Shown here one piece after another: positions 8,455 through 17,437 of a stretch of DNA of 64,000 nucleotides. The notes under the pieces were generated by a model that did no database searches, was not told the DNA's origin, and saw only the letters and a list, made by a program, of their open reading frames with translations. The stretch is from Gammaproteobacteria bacterium (GTDB taxonomy: Bacteria > Pseudomonadota > Gammaproteobacteria > Pseudomonadales > Pseudohongiellaceae), in assembly GCA_041395725.1 (NCBI GenBank), contig JAWKZW010000001.1, positions 2,976,001-3,040,000 on the forward strand. Reading direction: 5' to 3'. Position numbers and translations under genes: made by a program. Position 1 is the first letter of the stretch, and every line of letters starts with the position of its first letter.

Positions 8455-9312
8455 TTAGACGCCGGGTTTATCTGGTACCACGGCCAGATTTCTATCCAGT
8501 TTGTGCATCAGTTTCTCGGCGGTATGACCGACCAGCAGCTGACCCAGCCCGTGCCTGGCTGTAAAGCCAAGTACCACCAGGTCAGCGTCCAGTTCGTCGG
8601 CCAGTCGTCGAAGTGCCGTTACAGGAGAGCCTGCCGTGATCAGTATCGCCTTGCAGGCCAGTGAGAGCCGGCTCAGCATCTGCTGCACAACCGGCTCAAT
8701 ACGTGGACGCATTTTGGCCTCCAGGTCCATCAGCATCTGGAGATCTGCATTAGTCAGCGGATCGGATGCTTCCACGCAACAGGCAACATAGAGAGAGTAG
8801 TCGTGCTGATCACACCATTCCCCAGCCCATTTCAATACCTTGGTGTCCAGCGCTTTCTGATGCGAATAGCCGGTCTGTACATCGAGAGTCACCAGGAGCT
8901 TTCGCTCGGCGGAAAGTCGGTGATTGACGGCTATGATGACCGGACAGGGCAGGGCTCTTATCAGCTGCCAGTCGAGCGGTGTATAAACCAGTGACTCAGA
9001 GCGATGGCCCGTCTTGATTACCAGTTCGACCTGTTGTCTGGTACAGAAATCGGCGCAGTAGCCTGCGATTTCGGCGGTTGAAACGATGTCGAGGGAGATG
9101 CGCGACCGGCTGCCGAAGCACTTCTTCGTCGCGACATCCAGAGCCTCCAGCCTTTCATTGTGGCTTATGTCTCCCCGACTCGGGCCACCGGTGTCTATGA
9201 ACGCCAGCACCGTTATTTGCGCGGTCGCAGGGCTGACAAACTCGCTCGCCTTCTGCAGGGCCGCCATACTGGACGGTTCTTGGTCAGCTATGACCAGGAC
9301 GTGATTGTTCAT
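8455..9312 (-). CDS. Tandem universal stress protein
   Basis: About 285 aa with two Usp domains. The C-terminal domain keeps a partial nucleotide loop (GFTARHGLGQLLVGHTAEKLM). It is the most divergent of the four tandem Usp proteins here. ATG 9312 has AGG 9 nt upstream; a TTG two codons earlier (9318) is too close to that site. It starts 17 bp after the stop of the next usp gene (9329-10243), so the two form an operon. Function is inferred only from the family. Confidence 0.88.
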   Translation of the reverse strand: MNNHVLVIADQEPSSMAALQKASEFVSPATAQITVLAFIDTGGPSRGDISHNERLEALDVATKKCFGSRSRISLDIVSTAEIAGYCADFCTRQQVELVIKTGHRSESLVYTPLDWQLIRALPCPVIIAVNHRLSAERKLLVTLDVQTGYSHQKALDTKVLKWAGEWCDQHDYSLYVACCVEASDPLTNADLQMLMDLEAKMRPRIEPVVQQMLSRLSLACKAILITAGSPVTALRRLADELDADLVVLGFTARHGLGQLLVGHTAEKLMHKLDRNLAVVPDKPGV

Positions 9313-9328
9313 AGGCAATGGCCTGAAG

Positions 9329-10243
9329 TCATTCTCGAGCTGGTTTGATGATCAATACGTCGCAGGGGCAGTCATCCAGAATTTTCTCGGCCGTGTTGCC
9401 GACGATGGCGCGTTCCAGGATATTCCGGGAAAGGGCGCCTATCACCAGGATGTTGGCCTGGCTCTTGTCCAGGTAATTAATCAGAGAAGGAACCAGGTCA
9501 CCGCGCACAAGCTCAACGTTTTCGGGTGTGATTGAGTGGCTCGCAAGCAATTCAGTCAGTTTGGCCTCATGCCTGATCTTAAGATCCAGCATCTGCTCTG
9601 AGGTTTCGGCCGCAGTCGGGAACAGTGTTCCCACGAACGGGAAGTAGCAGTGAAAGACCTTGGCGGTCTGATTGAAGGCGGCGGCAATGTTTTCCGCCGT
9701 TTCGATCAGGCGATGGTCGAGCTTTGATTGCGCGGCTTTGGCGTGTAAGGGGTCAACCGACGCAACTACAGCGCCATTATCAAACCAGCTGCGTGGCTTG
9801 ACCAGTAACAGGGGTTTCTGGCATTTACGAATAAGCCGCCAGTCGGTGTTGGTGATGACTGATTTACGGAATACACCGTGATGATGGGTGCTTTTCAATA
9901 CCAGATCGGGATCGTATTCCTTGACTTCAGCCAGGATAGCCTCCGCCAGGTTGTGCTCTTCGGTGAAGGCCGAGGTGGCGCTGATGCCCAGCTCACTGAA
10001 TTCCAGGACCAGATCCTGCAGAATCTTCTGGTAGTGCTCGACAAAAAGCAGCCTCTGCTTTTCCAGGAAATGCCCGTCCATTCCCTCATAGGCATAGGAA
10101 TGCTGGGTCAATGTGTTGGCGGTATTAATAAAAAAGCGCACGGATGCCTTGTTACGCTCGACGATTGCCTTGACCCGATCTATGACAAAATCATGCTCAA
10201 CGGTAGGGTCGACGATGACAAGGATGCTGTCGATGGTTGCCAT
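9329..10243 (-). CDS. Tandem-domain universal stress protein (UspE-like)
   Basis: A 304-aa two-domain Usp with the UspE-type ending GALSRNILERAIVGNTAEKIL. AGGA lies 7-8 nt before the ATG. First gene of a two-gene usp operon (with 8455-9312). Its leader carries a degenerate copy of the window's inverted-repeat element about 45 bp upstream of the start, so its mRNA would begin with a hairpin. Role in energy or oxygen stress is inferred from family and neighbourhood. Confidence 0.9.
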   Translation of the reverse strand: MATIDSILVIVDPTVEHDFVIDRVKAIVERNKASVRFFINTANTLTQHSYAYEGMDGHFLEKQRLLFVEHYQKILQDLVLEFSELGISATSAFTEEHNLAEAILAEVKEYDPDLVLKSTHHHGVFRKSVITNTDWRLIRKCQKPLLLVKPRSWFDNGAVVASVDPLHAKAAQSKLDHRLIETAENIAAAFNQTAKVFHCYFPFVGTLFPTAAETSEQMLDLKIRHEAKLTELLASHSITPENVELVRGDLVPSLINYLDKSQANILVIGALSRNILERAIVGNTAEKILDDCPCDVLIIKPARE

Positions 10244-10287
10244 AGGAAATCCTTTGCTTTTTCTAGTTATCAGTCGTGGCCATCACA

Positions 10288-10340
10288 GGGAGCCTTTTGT
10301 TAATTACCAGGCTATTTTGGTAACAGATCAGAGTCTCCTT
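10288..10340. repeat. Degenerate minimal copy of MITE-like inverted-repeat element
   Basis: A 53-bp sequence made of the two arms of the element seen in full at 27146-27394 and 44506-44682. It begins GGGAGCC, contains TTAATTACCA and TTGGTAAC, and ends ATCAGAGTCTCC. The internal part is missing. It lies in the leader of the usp gene at 9329-10243. Confidence 0.6.
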
Positions 10341-10398
10341 AAATTTGAAAAACTGCCCGGCGCGCTAGCCCTGGACAGTCAGTAAAACTCAATCGATT

Positions 10399-10459
10399 GG
10401 GGCCGGGGCAGGCATCACCAGCACGCTTACGTGGCTGCAATCATACCAGCCTCGGCCCC
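10399..10459. other. Long-range GC-rich inverted repeat
   Basis: GGGGCCG at 10399-10405 pairs with CGGCCCC at 10453-10459 across a 47-nt interval. It lies between hsp20 (stop at 10507) and the usp operon start, both leftward, and could end hsp20 transcripts. The gene-free stretch 10244-10506 otherwise holds only the degenerate repeat at 10288-10340. Confidence 0.3.
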
Positions 10460-10506
10460 GAGGTGTATATCGGGCGAAGGATTGCCAGGAATCAGGCGCT
10501 GAATTG

Positions 10507-10950
10507 TCACCCTATGTCAATTTTATAGGTGTTTGGCGTGGATTCTACCTTGCCTTTCTTGGGCACGCTCAGCGTCAGCACACCGTCATTGAAGCTGGCC
10601 GTAATATCATCCTGCTGCACACCGTCATCGACGGTGAAACTTCGGGTGAAGGTGCCACTGCTTCTTTCCTGACGAATTATTTTACCCCTCTTTTTCTTTT
10701 CACTTGAACTTTCCTTGCTGGCGCTGATGGACAGAACGTGGTCTTTCAAGGTGACAGCAATGTCCTCTTTTTTCACCCCCGGCAGCTCCGCCGTGATTTC
10801 GTAGCCGTCGTCGTCTTCGTGAATATCGACGCGCATGGCGGCTAGTGACTTGGCCATATCGGATTTGCCCATAGGGACGGGGAAGCCCGTGAAAAAATCG
10901 TCAAACAGAGCGTCAAAATCATCGAAGTGCTTGCGTGGAAGCAGGTTCAT
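10507..10950 (-). CDS. Small heat-shock protein, Hsp20 family
   Basis: A 147-aa ATP-independent holdase that binds unfolding proteins. The alpha-crystallin domain spans about residues 40-140: MRVDIHEDDDGYEITAELPG near its start, a lysine-rich insert (KKKRGK), and the end FNDGVLTLSVPKK. The start has a strong GGAGG 8 nt ahead. No heat-shock sigma-32 promoter is obvious. Instead an FNR-type palindrome lies about 146 bp upstream of the start, which suggests induction by low oxygen, as for Hsp20 in some ANR regulons. Confidence 0.93.
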   Translation of the reverse strand: MNLLPRKHFDDFDALFDDFFTGFPVPMGKSDMAKSLAAMRVDIHEDDDGYEITAELPGVKKEDIAVTLKDHVLSISASKESSSEKKKRGKIIRQERSSGTFTRSFTVDDGVQQDDITASFNDGVLTLSVPKKGKVESTPNTYKIDIG

Positions 10951-11089
10951 CGTTTATTCCTCCAAATTCAGTCCAGTCTTGAGAGCTTGCATGCTTGACA
11001 ATCTGCCAGGGTGTTGCATTCGATCAGTGGTTCTCGACTGCTCACAGGCGGACGAGAACTCATTTTTTGCCAGCTTGTGCTTACCCTGA

Positions 11090-11103
11090 TTGATCTATGT
11101 CAA
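11090..11103. promoter_or_regulatory. FNR-type operator between hsp20 and a cytochrome gene
   Basis: TTGATCTATGTCAA, the best match in the window to TTGAT-N4-ATCAA (one mismatch in the right half). It lies between the divergent hsp20 (start 10950) and haem lipoprotein (start 11251) genes. A class II site reading leftward would put the -10 at AAAAAT (11062-11067). Which side it controls, or both, cannot be decided from sequence. Confidence 0.65.
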
Positions 11104-11250
11104 GTCACGCTTACGCAGTGGTAAATGGGATTCAAAATGGCCTGTTTCAAGTGATGTGCCCGGGCCGGTCCGGGATTTTCGCCGGCAGGGGTTGCGAACC
11201 GGGTAAAAAGCTGATGACATGACGTGGAACCAGTATGAGGGTGAAATATC

Positions 11251-11775
11251 GTGGGAAGTAATACACTTTGGCGCGCACGGGTGCCCGTGATGGCGGTTGG
11301 TCTTGTGTTGTTGTCTCTGCTTGGGGCCTGCAGCCCTCCTGCCCCCCGGCCGCGGGAGGGAGTAGTTGGTATCAATGTGCCTTTTGTGCCGGAGATCAGT
11401 ATCAATGAGGTCATGGTCGGGCAGGTTGATCATTCTGCCCACGAATTGCTGCGCCTCACCCTGGATGACGAGCCCCGTCTTACCCTGGGCGCCTGGCAGG
11501 AACTGGAGCACAACGCGATTCAGTTGATTTCCAGCACTTCGGCGATAACCATGGGTGGATCAGGCGTCAATGACGCCATGTGGGTGGCACAAAGTGGCTG
11601 GCGCGAGTATGTCGGTCTGCTCAATGAAGCGGCCGCTGACGCCCTGAGGGCTAGCCGTAGTCAGGACCTGCCGGCACTGCTGACTGCCGCCGACGCCATT
11701 CGGGAAAGTTGCGACGGCTGTCACCGTCAGTACAAGCCGGAAATCCCCACCGAGGGATTCTATCGGACTCACTGA
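11251..11775 (+). CDS. Putative c-type haem lipoprotein
   Basis: A 174-aa exported protein. Residues 1-27 form a signal peptide ending in the lipobox LLGAC, so the mature N-terminal Cys should be lipidated. A single haem-binding motif, CDGCH, sits 15-20 residues before the C terminus, which with the helical body resembles class II cytochromes c (cytochrome c' type). The GTG start has GAGGG about 9 nt upstream. The gene faces away from hsp20 across an FNR-type box, in keeping with an electron-transfer or NO/oxygen-related role in low oxygen, which is inferred. It converges with the next gene with a 7-bp overlap of coding ends. Confidence 0.75.
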   Translation: MGSNTLWRARVPVMAVGLVLLSLLGACSPPAPRPREGVVGINVPFVPEISINEVMVGQVDHSAHELLRLTLDDEPRLTLGAWQELEHNAIQLISSTSAITMGGSGVNDAMWVAQSGWREYVGLLNEAAADALRASRSQDLPALLTAADAIRESCDGCHRQYKPEIPTEGFYRTH

Positions 11776-12173
11776 GTGGCGGGGATCAGACTGGTCGATT
11801 GGCCCTGGTACAACAGCCAGTCCTTGGCAAGATAAAGGTTATAAAACCCTCGTATATCTGCCAGGTATCCTTCTTTGCTGACGGCCTTGCTGATGGCCTT
11901 GCCGGTTGAAAAGTCTGTCGGGTTGGAAAATACCAGCGCCGCCTTGAGTTCCGGGTGGGAGAATCTCTCTAATTTGCGGATTTCTGACTTGATACAGGCC
12001 TTTGCGAGAGCGGAAAGATCCGCGGCCCGGAAATCGAAGATCGCTCTTGATGATGCGTTGTCAACCTGGAGTGAATCGAGAAACCTGCTCAATTCTCCCA
12101 GGGTAAGTTTGCCGATAATCTCAATGATTGTCAGGTCTGAGCGCGAGTCCTTGATGCGTTTGAATTGAGCCAT
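11769..12173 (-). CDS. SpoIIAA/STAS-like conserved protein
   Basis: A 134-aa soluble protein. The pattern of an N-terminal beta strand pair (LTIIEIIGKLTLGELSRFLDSL), a central strand (RAIFDFRAADLS) and alternating helices resembles the STAS/SpoIIAA-like fold found in many single-domain proteobacterial proteins. No catalytic motif is visible. The ribosome site ahead of ATG 12173 is weak. Family assignment is moderate; function unknown. Confidence 0.6.
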   Translation of the reverse strand: MAQFKRIKDSRSDLTIIEIIGKLTLGELSRFLDSLQVDNASSRAIFDFRAADLSALAKACIKSEIRKLERFSHPELKAALVFSNPTDFSTGKAISKAVSKEGYLADIRGFYNLYLAKDWLLYQGQSTSLIPATQ

Positions 12174-12423
12174 GGCCGGTGTCGCCTGATCAGTAAAAAT
12201 GTCGACCGCCCCTGATTCTGTGAGGAAGCGAGTCCGGCAGGCGCATTTTATTTTTGAATTGTAATTAAAATTCTCTCGGCGAAGAGTCTAAATAACCGCC
12301 AGAAGTTTCGCCACTATTTTCTGATATAAGTTTTCGGTGACGGAGCTCCAGCATAGTTTTCCACAAGTTGCGCACAGGTTAGGCTGCAGCTGTCTGCACT
12401 TTTCCGCTTCTCAGCCCGGTTTA

Positions 12424-13572
12424 TCAGGATGCGCTCCTGATCATGTTGCGGGCAATAATCATTTGTTGTATCTGGCTGGTGCCCTCGTACAGTCGGAACA
12501 GACGGACATCGCGATAGAATCTTTCCACCGCGTAATCGCTTACATAACCTGCTCCGCCATGGATCTGCACGGCCCGGTCGGCCACGCGTCCAACCATCTC
12601 CGTGGCGAACAGTTTGCAGGCCGAGGATTCAGTGCTTATGTTTTCGCCACGGTCGCGCGCCCTGGCGGTTTCCAGGGTCATACAGCGTGCCGCATAGGCC
12701 TCAGTCTTGGAATCGGCCAGCATGGCCTGTATAAGCTGGTGTTCGGCAATCGGTTTACCGAATTGCTGGCGATTAATCGCGTAATTGAGGGCGTCGTCTA
12801 TCAAGCGTTCAGCGACACCCACGCTTACCCCGGATATATGCAGGCGGCCGCGATCCAGTACTTTCATGGCAGTTATGAATCCAGCGCCTTCCTCGCCAAT
12901 GAGGTTGTCAGCCGGTACCGGGCAATCTTCAAAGATGACATCGCAGGTGAGGGATCCAGCCTGTCCCATCTTTTTGTCTATGGCCCCCAGGGTAATCCCG
13001 GGAGTTCCTTTCTCGACGATAAAGGCAGAAATGCCCCGTGCCCCTTTGATTTCCGGGTTGGTGCGGGCCATTACGTTAAACGTGTCAGCCACCGGCCCGT
13101 TGGTGATATAGCGTTTGGTGCCGTTGAGTATGTAATGATCACCGTCCCGCCGGGCCGTGGTTTTTAAGGCGGCCGCATCGGAGCCTACATCCGGTTCGGT
13201 GAGACAGAAGCAGCCAATCCATTCACCGCTGGCGTAGCGGGGCAGAAACTTCTGTTTCTGCTCTTCAGACCCGTCGAACACCACGGCCGCAGAGCCGATA
13301 CCGTTGTTGGTGCCCAGGATAGAGCGAAATGCCGGGGAAGTGTGGCCCAGGGCCATGGCCACGTGGATTTCCTCTTCCATGGTCAGGCCGAGTCCCCCGT
13401 ATTCTTCCGGGATTGTCATGCCGAACAGGCCCAGCTCCTTCATTTCTTCGATTATTGTGTCGGGAACCCTGTTATTGTCAGCGACCTCGTCTTCCGCCGG
13501 GATCAGGCGCTCACGGACGAAACGCTCAACGATGTCCACCAACTGGTCAAGTATTTCCTGGTCTCTGATCAT
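12424..13572 (-). CDS. Acyl-CoA dehydrogenase
   Basis: A 382-aa FAD enzyme that makes the alpha,beta double bond in acyl-CoA and passes electrons to ETF. It has CLTEPDVGSDAAALKT (FAD/substrate signature), a middle beta domain, and the C-terminal YEGTSQIQQMI, which holds the MCAD-type catalytic Glu. AGGAGG lies 9 nt before the ATG. It is divergent from the thiolase-led degradation operon (14033 onward) across a 460-bp region rich in inverted repeats, so the two units are likely co-regulated. Confidence 0.94.
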   Translation of the reverse strand: MIRDQEILDQLVDIVERFVRERLIPAEDEVADNNRVPDTIIEEMKELGLFGMTIPEEYGGLGLTMEEEIHVAMALGHTSPAFRSILGTNNGIGSAAVVFDGSEEQKQKFLPRYASGEWIGCFCLTEPDVGSDAAALKTTARRDGDHYILNGTKRYITNGPVADTFNVMARTNPEIKGARGISAFIVEKGTPGITLGAIDKKMGQAGSLTCDVIFEDCPVPADNLIGEEGAGFITAMKVLDRGRLHISGVSVGVAERLIDDALNYAINRQQFGKPIAEHQLIQAMLADSKTEAYAARCMTLETARARDRGENISTESSACKLFATEMVGRVADRAVQIHGGAGYVSDYAVERFYRDVRLFRLYEGTSQIQQMIIARNMIRSAS

Positions 13573-13635
13573 TTTCTCTGCCTCCTGCCGGGAGCGCGTA
13601 AGCCAGGGCCTGCTCCCACGAATTTAATTGCCGCT

Positions 13636-13727
13636 GCTGGAGGTCATTTTTGCCTCCAGCCAGGCGGAATGAGTGTAGTTTAGTCGTTCTAAATAAGCGA
13701 ATTCCAACAACGCTGGAGGCAAAAATG
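13636..13727. promoter_or_regulatory. Nested inverted repeats with central dyad (probable operator region)
   Basis: CATTTTTGCCTCCAGC (13645-13660) recurs as a perfect 16-bp inverted copy at 13712-13727. The left copy also forms a local hairpin with GCTGGAGG (13636-13643). Between them lies the dyad TTTAG-TCGTT-CTAAA at 13679-13693, a TetR-like operator shape. The divergent setting between two acyl-CoA gene units argues against a terminator and for a shared operator. The rest of the gene-free stretch 13573-14032 shows no gene. Confidence 0.5.
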
Positions 13728-14032
13728 GCCCAGCACAACAACTTTTTTGATGGGAATTGAAGCCGATACGTCATATCCCGATCGGTTGGACTACCGGGCG
13801 TCAATAAACGGCGATTGCGCCTTGAAACAGGCACCATTCCTGGCGCAATGCGGGCCTGGTGGTCGAATTCCACCCTCATTGGCCCTGTGCTAGAATTGGC
13901 GGCCTTTAAAATGCTGGGCCAGCTGAAAGGGGGCGGTCTGGCAGGCATCCTGGATGTGCTGTCCCGGGACCGTCCTGCCCGGGAAACCCCGCGTCTTCAG
14001 CTTGTCCCGCCCTGTCTGAGAGGGAAAGACTG

Positions 14033-15253
14033 ATGACTACTGGCACACTCTTTGAGGCCTTCATTTACGATGGCGGTCGTACGGCTTTCGGGCGTCACGG
14101 TGGCGCACTGGCGCCGGTGCGGCCTGATGATCTGCTGGCACATACCATCAGGAACCTGACGGCCCGCAACGATTTTGCCGCGGATGCTTACGAGGATGTG
14201 GTTGCAGGGAACACCAACCAGGCGGGCGAGGACTGTCGGAATGTGGCCCGATTCGCGGCTTTGCTGGCAGGCATGCCGACCACCGTGGCCGGGCTCACGG
14301 TCAATCGGCTATGTGCGTCCGGTCTGGCGGCCGTACTGGATGTCACCAGGGCCATCAAGTGCGGCGAAGGTGATCTGTTCATCGCCGGTGGTGTGGAATC
14401 CATGAGCCGGGCTCCATTGATATTATCCAAGGCCCATACCGCCTACGACCGCGGCCAGCAGATTGCCGACAGCACGTTGGGTGCGCGATTTCCCAACCCT
14501 GCCTTTGTTGCCGCCTTCGGCAACGACAGCATGCCCGAGACGGCGGACAATATTGCCCGTGATCTGGGAATCTCGCGAGAGGACAGTGACCGGTTTGCCG
14601 CCGCCTCCCAGGCCAGGTACGAGGCCGCCCGCGCTGACGGGTTCTTTAAAGACGAGATCATCCCTATTTCGGTACCCCAGGGGCGTAAGAAGCCACCGTT
14701 GACCGTGGAGGCAGACGAGCATCCCCGCCCGGGTACTGATCTCGAGGCGCTGGCAGGCCTGCGGGCGCTCTATGAGGGCGGTGTGGTAACGGCTGGCAAC
14801 GCATCAGGAATCAATGACGGAGCCGCGGCCCTGATAATTGGCAGCCGTGCTATCGGCGAAAAATACGGCGTCAAACCCAGGGCGCGGATAATAAGCGGTG
14901 GCGTTGCCGGCGTCGAACCGCGTGTCATGGGTCTGGGGCCTGTCTTCGCGGCGCGCAAAGCCCTGCAGAGGGCCGGTCTCAACATGGCCGATCTGGATGT
15001 TATTGAGATAAACGAAGCATTTGCCACACAGGTGCTGGGTTGCCTGAAACTGCTTGAGGTCGATTTTACCGATTCCCGGGTCAACCCCAATGGAGGGGCT
15101 ATTGCGATAGGGCACCCTCTGGGAGCTTCCGGGGCAAGAATTGCCCTGACAACTCTGCGGCAGCTTGAGCGCACTGGCGGCCGCTTTGGGCTTGCCAGTC
15201 TCTGTATCGGTATCGGTCAGGGTGCTGCCGCAATTATTGAACGCTTGGACTAG
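14033..15253 (+). CDS. Acetyl-CoA acyltransferase (thiolase, PcaF/3-oxoadipyl-CoA-like)
   Basis: A 406-aa thiolase that cleaves 3-oxoacyl-CoA with CoA. The nucleophile Cys is in NRLCASGLAA (about residue 95), the active-site His in NPNGGAIAIGHPLGASGA, and the second Cys in CIGIGQGAA. The wording of the N-terminal half (NQAGEDCRNVARFAALLAG) is like that of 3-oxoadipyl-CoA thiolases, but substrate cannot be set from sequence. GAGAGGG precedes the ATG. First gene of a five-gene rightward cluster. Confidence 0.92.
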   Translation: MTTGTLFEAFIYDGGRTAFGRHGGALAPVRPDDLLAHTIRNLTARNDFAADAYEDVVAGNTNQAGEDCRNVARFAALLAGMPTTVAGLTVNRLCASGLAAVLDVTRAIKCGEGDLFIAGGVESMSRAPLILSKAHTAYDRGQQIADSTLGARFPNPAFVAAFGNDSMPETADNIARDLGISREDSDRFAAASQARYEAARADGFFKDEIIPISVPQGRKKPPLTVEADEHPRPGTDLEALAGLRALYEGGVVTAGNASGINDGAAALIIGSRAIGEKYGVKPRARIISGGVAGVEPRVMGLGPVFAARKALQRAGLNMADLDVIEINEAFATQVLGCLKLLEVDFTDSRVNPNGGAIAIGHPLGASGARIALTTLRQLERTGGRFGLASLCIGIGQGAAAIIERLD

Positions 15254-15313
15254 TGCAGTCTCTCCCGGCAGCACGTTAATAACTAATCCTGCTAAATAAA
15301 GAAGGAAATTCCA

Positions 15314-17419
15314 ATGTCGAACGTAGTCAGCTATGAAGTAATCAACAACATAGGCGTCATATCGGTCAATAATCCCCCGGTAAACGCGCTCGCCCATCCG
15401 GTCCGGGAAGGGATCCAGAATGCGCTGTTACAGGCTCAGGATGATGACAGTGACGCGGTGTTGTTGATCTGCGAGGGGCGAACCTTTATCGCCGGTGCTG
15501 ATATCACTGAGTTCGGCAAGCCTCCGAAATCGCCCTCGCTGCCCGAGGTTCTGGCCAGCATAGAAAATTCCAAGAAGCTGGTCGTTGCAGCAATTCACGG
15601 AACCGCGCTTGGCGGCGGCTTTGAAACTTCCCTGGCCTGCCACTATCGCTGCGCATTGCCTTCCGCGAAGGTGGGGCTGCCGGAGGTTAAACTGGGTTTG
15701 CTTCCCGGGGCAGGTGGCACACAAAGAGTTCCACGTGTTGCCGGCGTCAGGGCGGCGCTGGACATGATGACCAGTGGCAGTCCGGTGCCCGCAACCAAAG
15801 CCAGTGACATGGGGCTGATCGACGAGGTTATTCAGGGTGACGATCTTAAGGCCGGGGCGCTGGCCTATGTCAAGGATCTGATCGAATCCGGAGCACCGCT
15901 GAAGCGGATCCGGGACATTAATATCGACCCTTCTTCAATAGAACCCGGGTTCTTTGAGAATTACCGCAAGCAGCTGGCGCGCAAGGCCCGTGGCCAGATA
16001 GCACCGGATCGGATTGTATCCTGTGTGGAAGCGGCGGTAACCATGCCGATGGACCGGGGCCTGGAGCGGGAGCGTGAATTGTTCGGTGAACTCGTGCAGT
16101 CTCCCGAGTCGGCGGCGATGCGGCATATCTTCTTTGCAGAGCGTGAGGCGGCAAAGATCAAAGACGTACCCGGCGATACCGCAAATCGCGACATCCGGAA
16201 GGTCGCCATAATCGGCGGCGGTACCATGGGAGGCGGTATCGCAATGTGCTTTGCCAATGTGGGTATTCCCGTGACTTTGCTGGAAATCAATGACGAAGCG
16301 CTGCAGCGGGGAATCGGCATAATCAAGAAGAACTACAGCATCACCGTAAAGAAAGGCAAGCTCAGCGAAGACAAGGTTGAGGAGCGCCTGAGTCTGATTT
16401 CGGGCACTACGGACTATGCCGATCTGGGAGATGTCGACCTGGTAATCGAGGCGGTATTCGAAAATCCGGATATCAAGAAGGAAGTCTTTACCAGGCTGGA
16501 TGCGGTCTGCAAGCCGGGCTGCATACTGGCGTCGAATACTTCCTACCAGGACATTGATGATATAGCGACCGCCACCCGACGGCCGGAAGATGTCTGCGGC
16601 CTGCACTTCTTCAGCCCCGCCAATGTGATGAAGCTGCTGGAAGTGGTGCGTGGTGAAAAAACTGCCCAGGATGTCCTGGCTACGGTGATGAAGCTGGGCA
16701 AAAAGATCGGCAAAGTCTGCGTGTTGTCGAAGGTCTGTTATGGTTTTATTGGCAATCGTATGCTGTCCGGTTACGGTCGTGAGGCTCAGATGCTGTTAAT
16801 GGATGGCTGTACGCCGGCCCAGGTCGACTCGGCGCTGGAAGATTTCGGCATGGCCATGGGAGTCATCGCCATGAGCGACCTGGCAGGCCTGGATGTAGGC
16901 TACAAGGCCCGCAAGGCGCGCAAAGATCTGCCTGCTGATCCCAAGGGCTATATTGTTGCCGACACGCTGGTTGAGATGGGCCGCCTCGGGCAGAAATCAG
17001 GTGCCGGCTTCTATCAATATGATCCCGCCACCAGAGCGCGGTCTTCGGATCCGGAAGTCGAGGCGCTGATCCGCCAGAAGGCTGAAGAGCTGGGTATTGA
17101 CCAACAGGAATTCACTAATGAAGAAATTCTCCAGCGGTGTTTCTATCCGCTGGTCAACGAGGGAGCATTGATCCTCGAAGAGGGTATTGCTCAGCGCCCC
17201 AGCGATATCGATGTCGTTTACGTTTACGGTTATGCCTTTCCTGCCGCGAAGGGTGGCCCGATGTTCTGGGCCGACCAGCTTGGTCTGAATAATATCTATG
17301 ACAAAATCTGTGAGTTTCGCGATAAGTACGGCGAACAATACTGGAAGCCTGCTCCGCTGCTGGAAAAATTAGCCAATGAAGGCAAGACTTTTGCTGAGTG
17401 GGCCCGGGAAAACGCTTGA
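15314..17419 (+). CDS. Bifunctional enoyl-CoA hydratase / 3-hydroxyacyl-CoA dehydrogenase (FadB/FadJ-like)
   Basis: A 701-aa enzyme for two consecutive beta-oxidation steps. Residues 1-190 are a crotonase domain with the oxyanion glycines and both catalytic glutamates (GGGFE and LPEVKLG). Residues about 295-480 are an NAD-binding Rossmann domain (IGGGTMGGGIAMCFANVG) with the His-Glu dyad region GLHFFSPANVMKLLEVV. Residues 480-701 form two C-terminal dehydrogenase domains. Length and order match the alpha subunit of trifunctional enzymes. AAGGA lies 8 nt before the ATG. It lies 60 bp after the thiolase gene, so together they can run a beta-oxidation cycle. Confidence 0.94.
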   Translation: MSNVVSYEVINNIGVISVNNPPVNALAHPVREGIQNALLQAQDDDSDAVLLICEGRTFIAGADITEFGKPPKSPSLPEVLASIENSKKLVVAAIHGTALGGGFETSLACHYRCALPSAKVGLPEVKLGLLPGAGGTQRVPRVAGVRAALDMMTSGSPVPATKASDMGLIDEVIQGDDLKAGALAYVKDLIESGAPLKRIRDINIDPSSIEPGFFENYRKQLARKARGQIAPDRIVSCVEAAVTMPMDRGLERERELFGELVQSPESAAMRHIFFAEREAAKIKDVPGDTANRDIRKVAIIGGGTMGGGIAMCFANVGIPVTLLEINDEALQRGIGIIKKNYSITVKKGKLSEDKVEERLSLISGTTDYADLGDVDLVIEAVFENPDIKKEVFTRLDAVCKPGCILASNTSYQDIDDIATATRRPEDVCGLHFFSPANVMKLLEVVRGEKTAQDVLATVMKLGKKIGKVCVLSKVCYGFIGNRMLSGYGREAQMLLMDGCTPAQVDSALEDFGMAMGVIAMSDLAGLDVGYKARKARKDLPADPKGYIVADTLVEMGRLGQKSGAGFYQYDPATRARSSDPEVEALIRQKAEELGIDQQEFTNEEILQRCFYPLVNEGALILEEGIAQRPSDIDVVYVYGYAFPAAKGGPMFWADQLGLNNIYDKICEFRDKYGEQYWKPAPLLEKLANEGKTFAEWARENA

Positions 17420-17437
17420 GCTTGTTGGAGAAGCCCT

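Noticed and set aside
12337..13167. Long plus-strand frame opposite the acyl-CoA dehydrogenase
   Set aside because: It is a shadow of the dehydrogenase gene, which has all motifs and a strong ribosome site.
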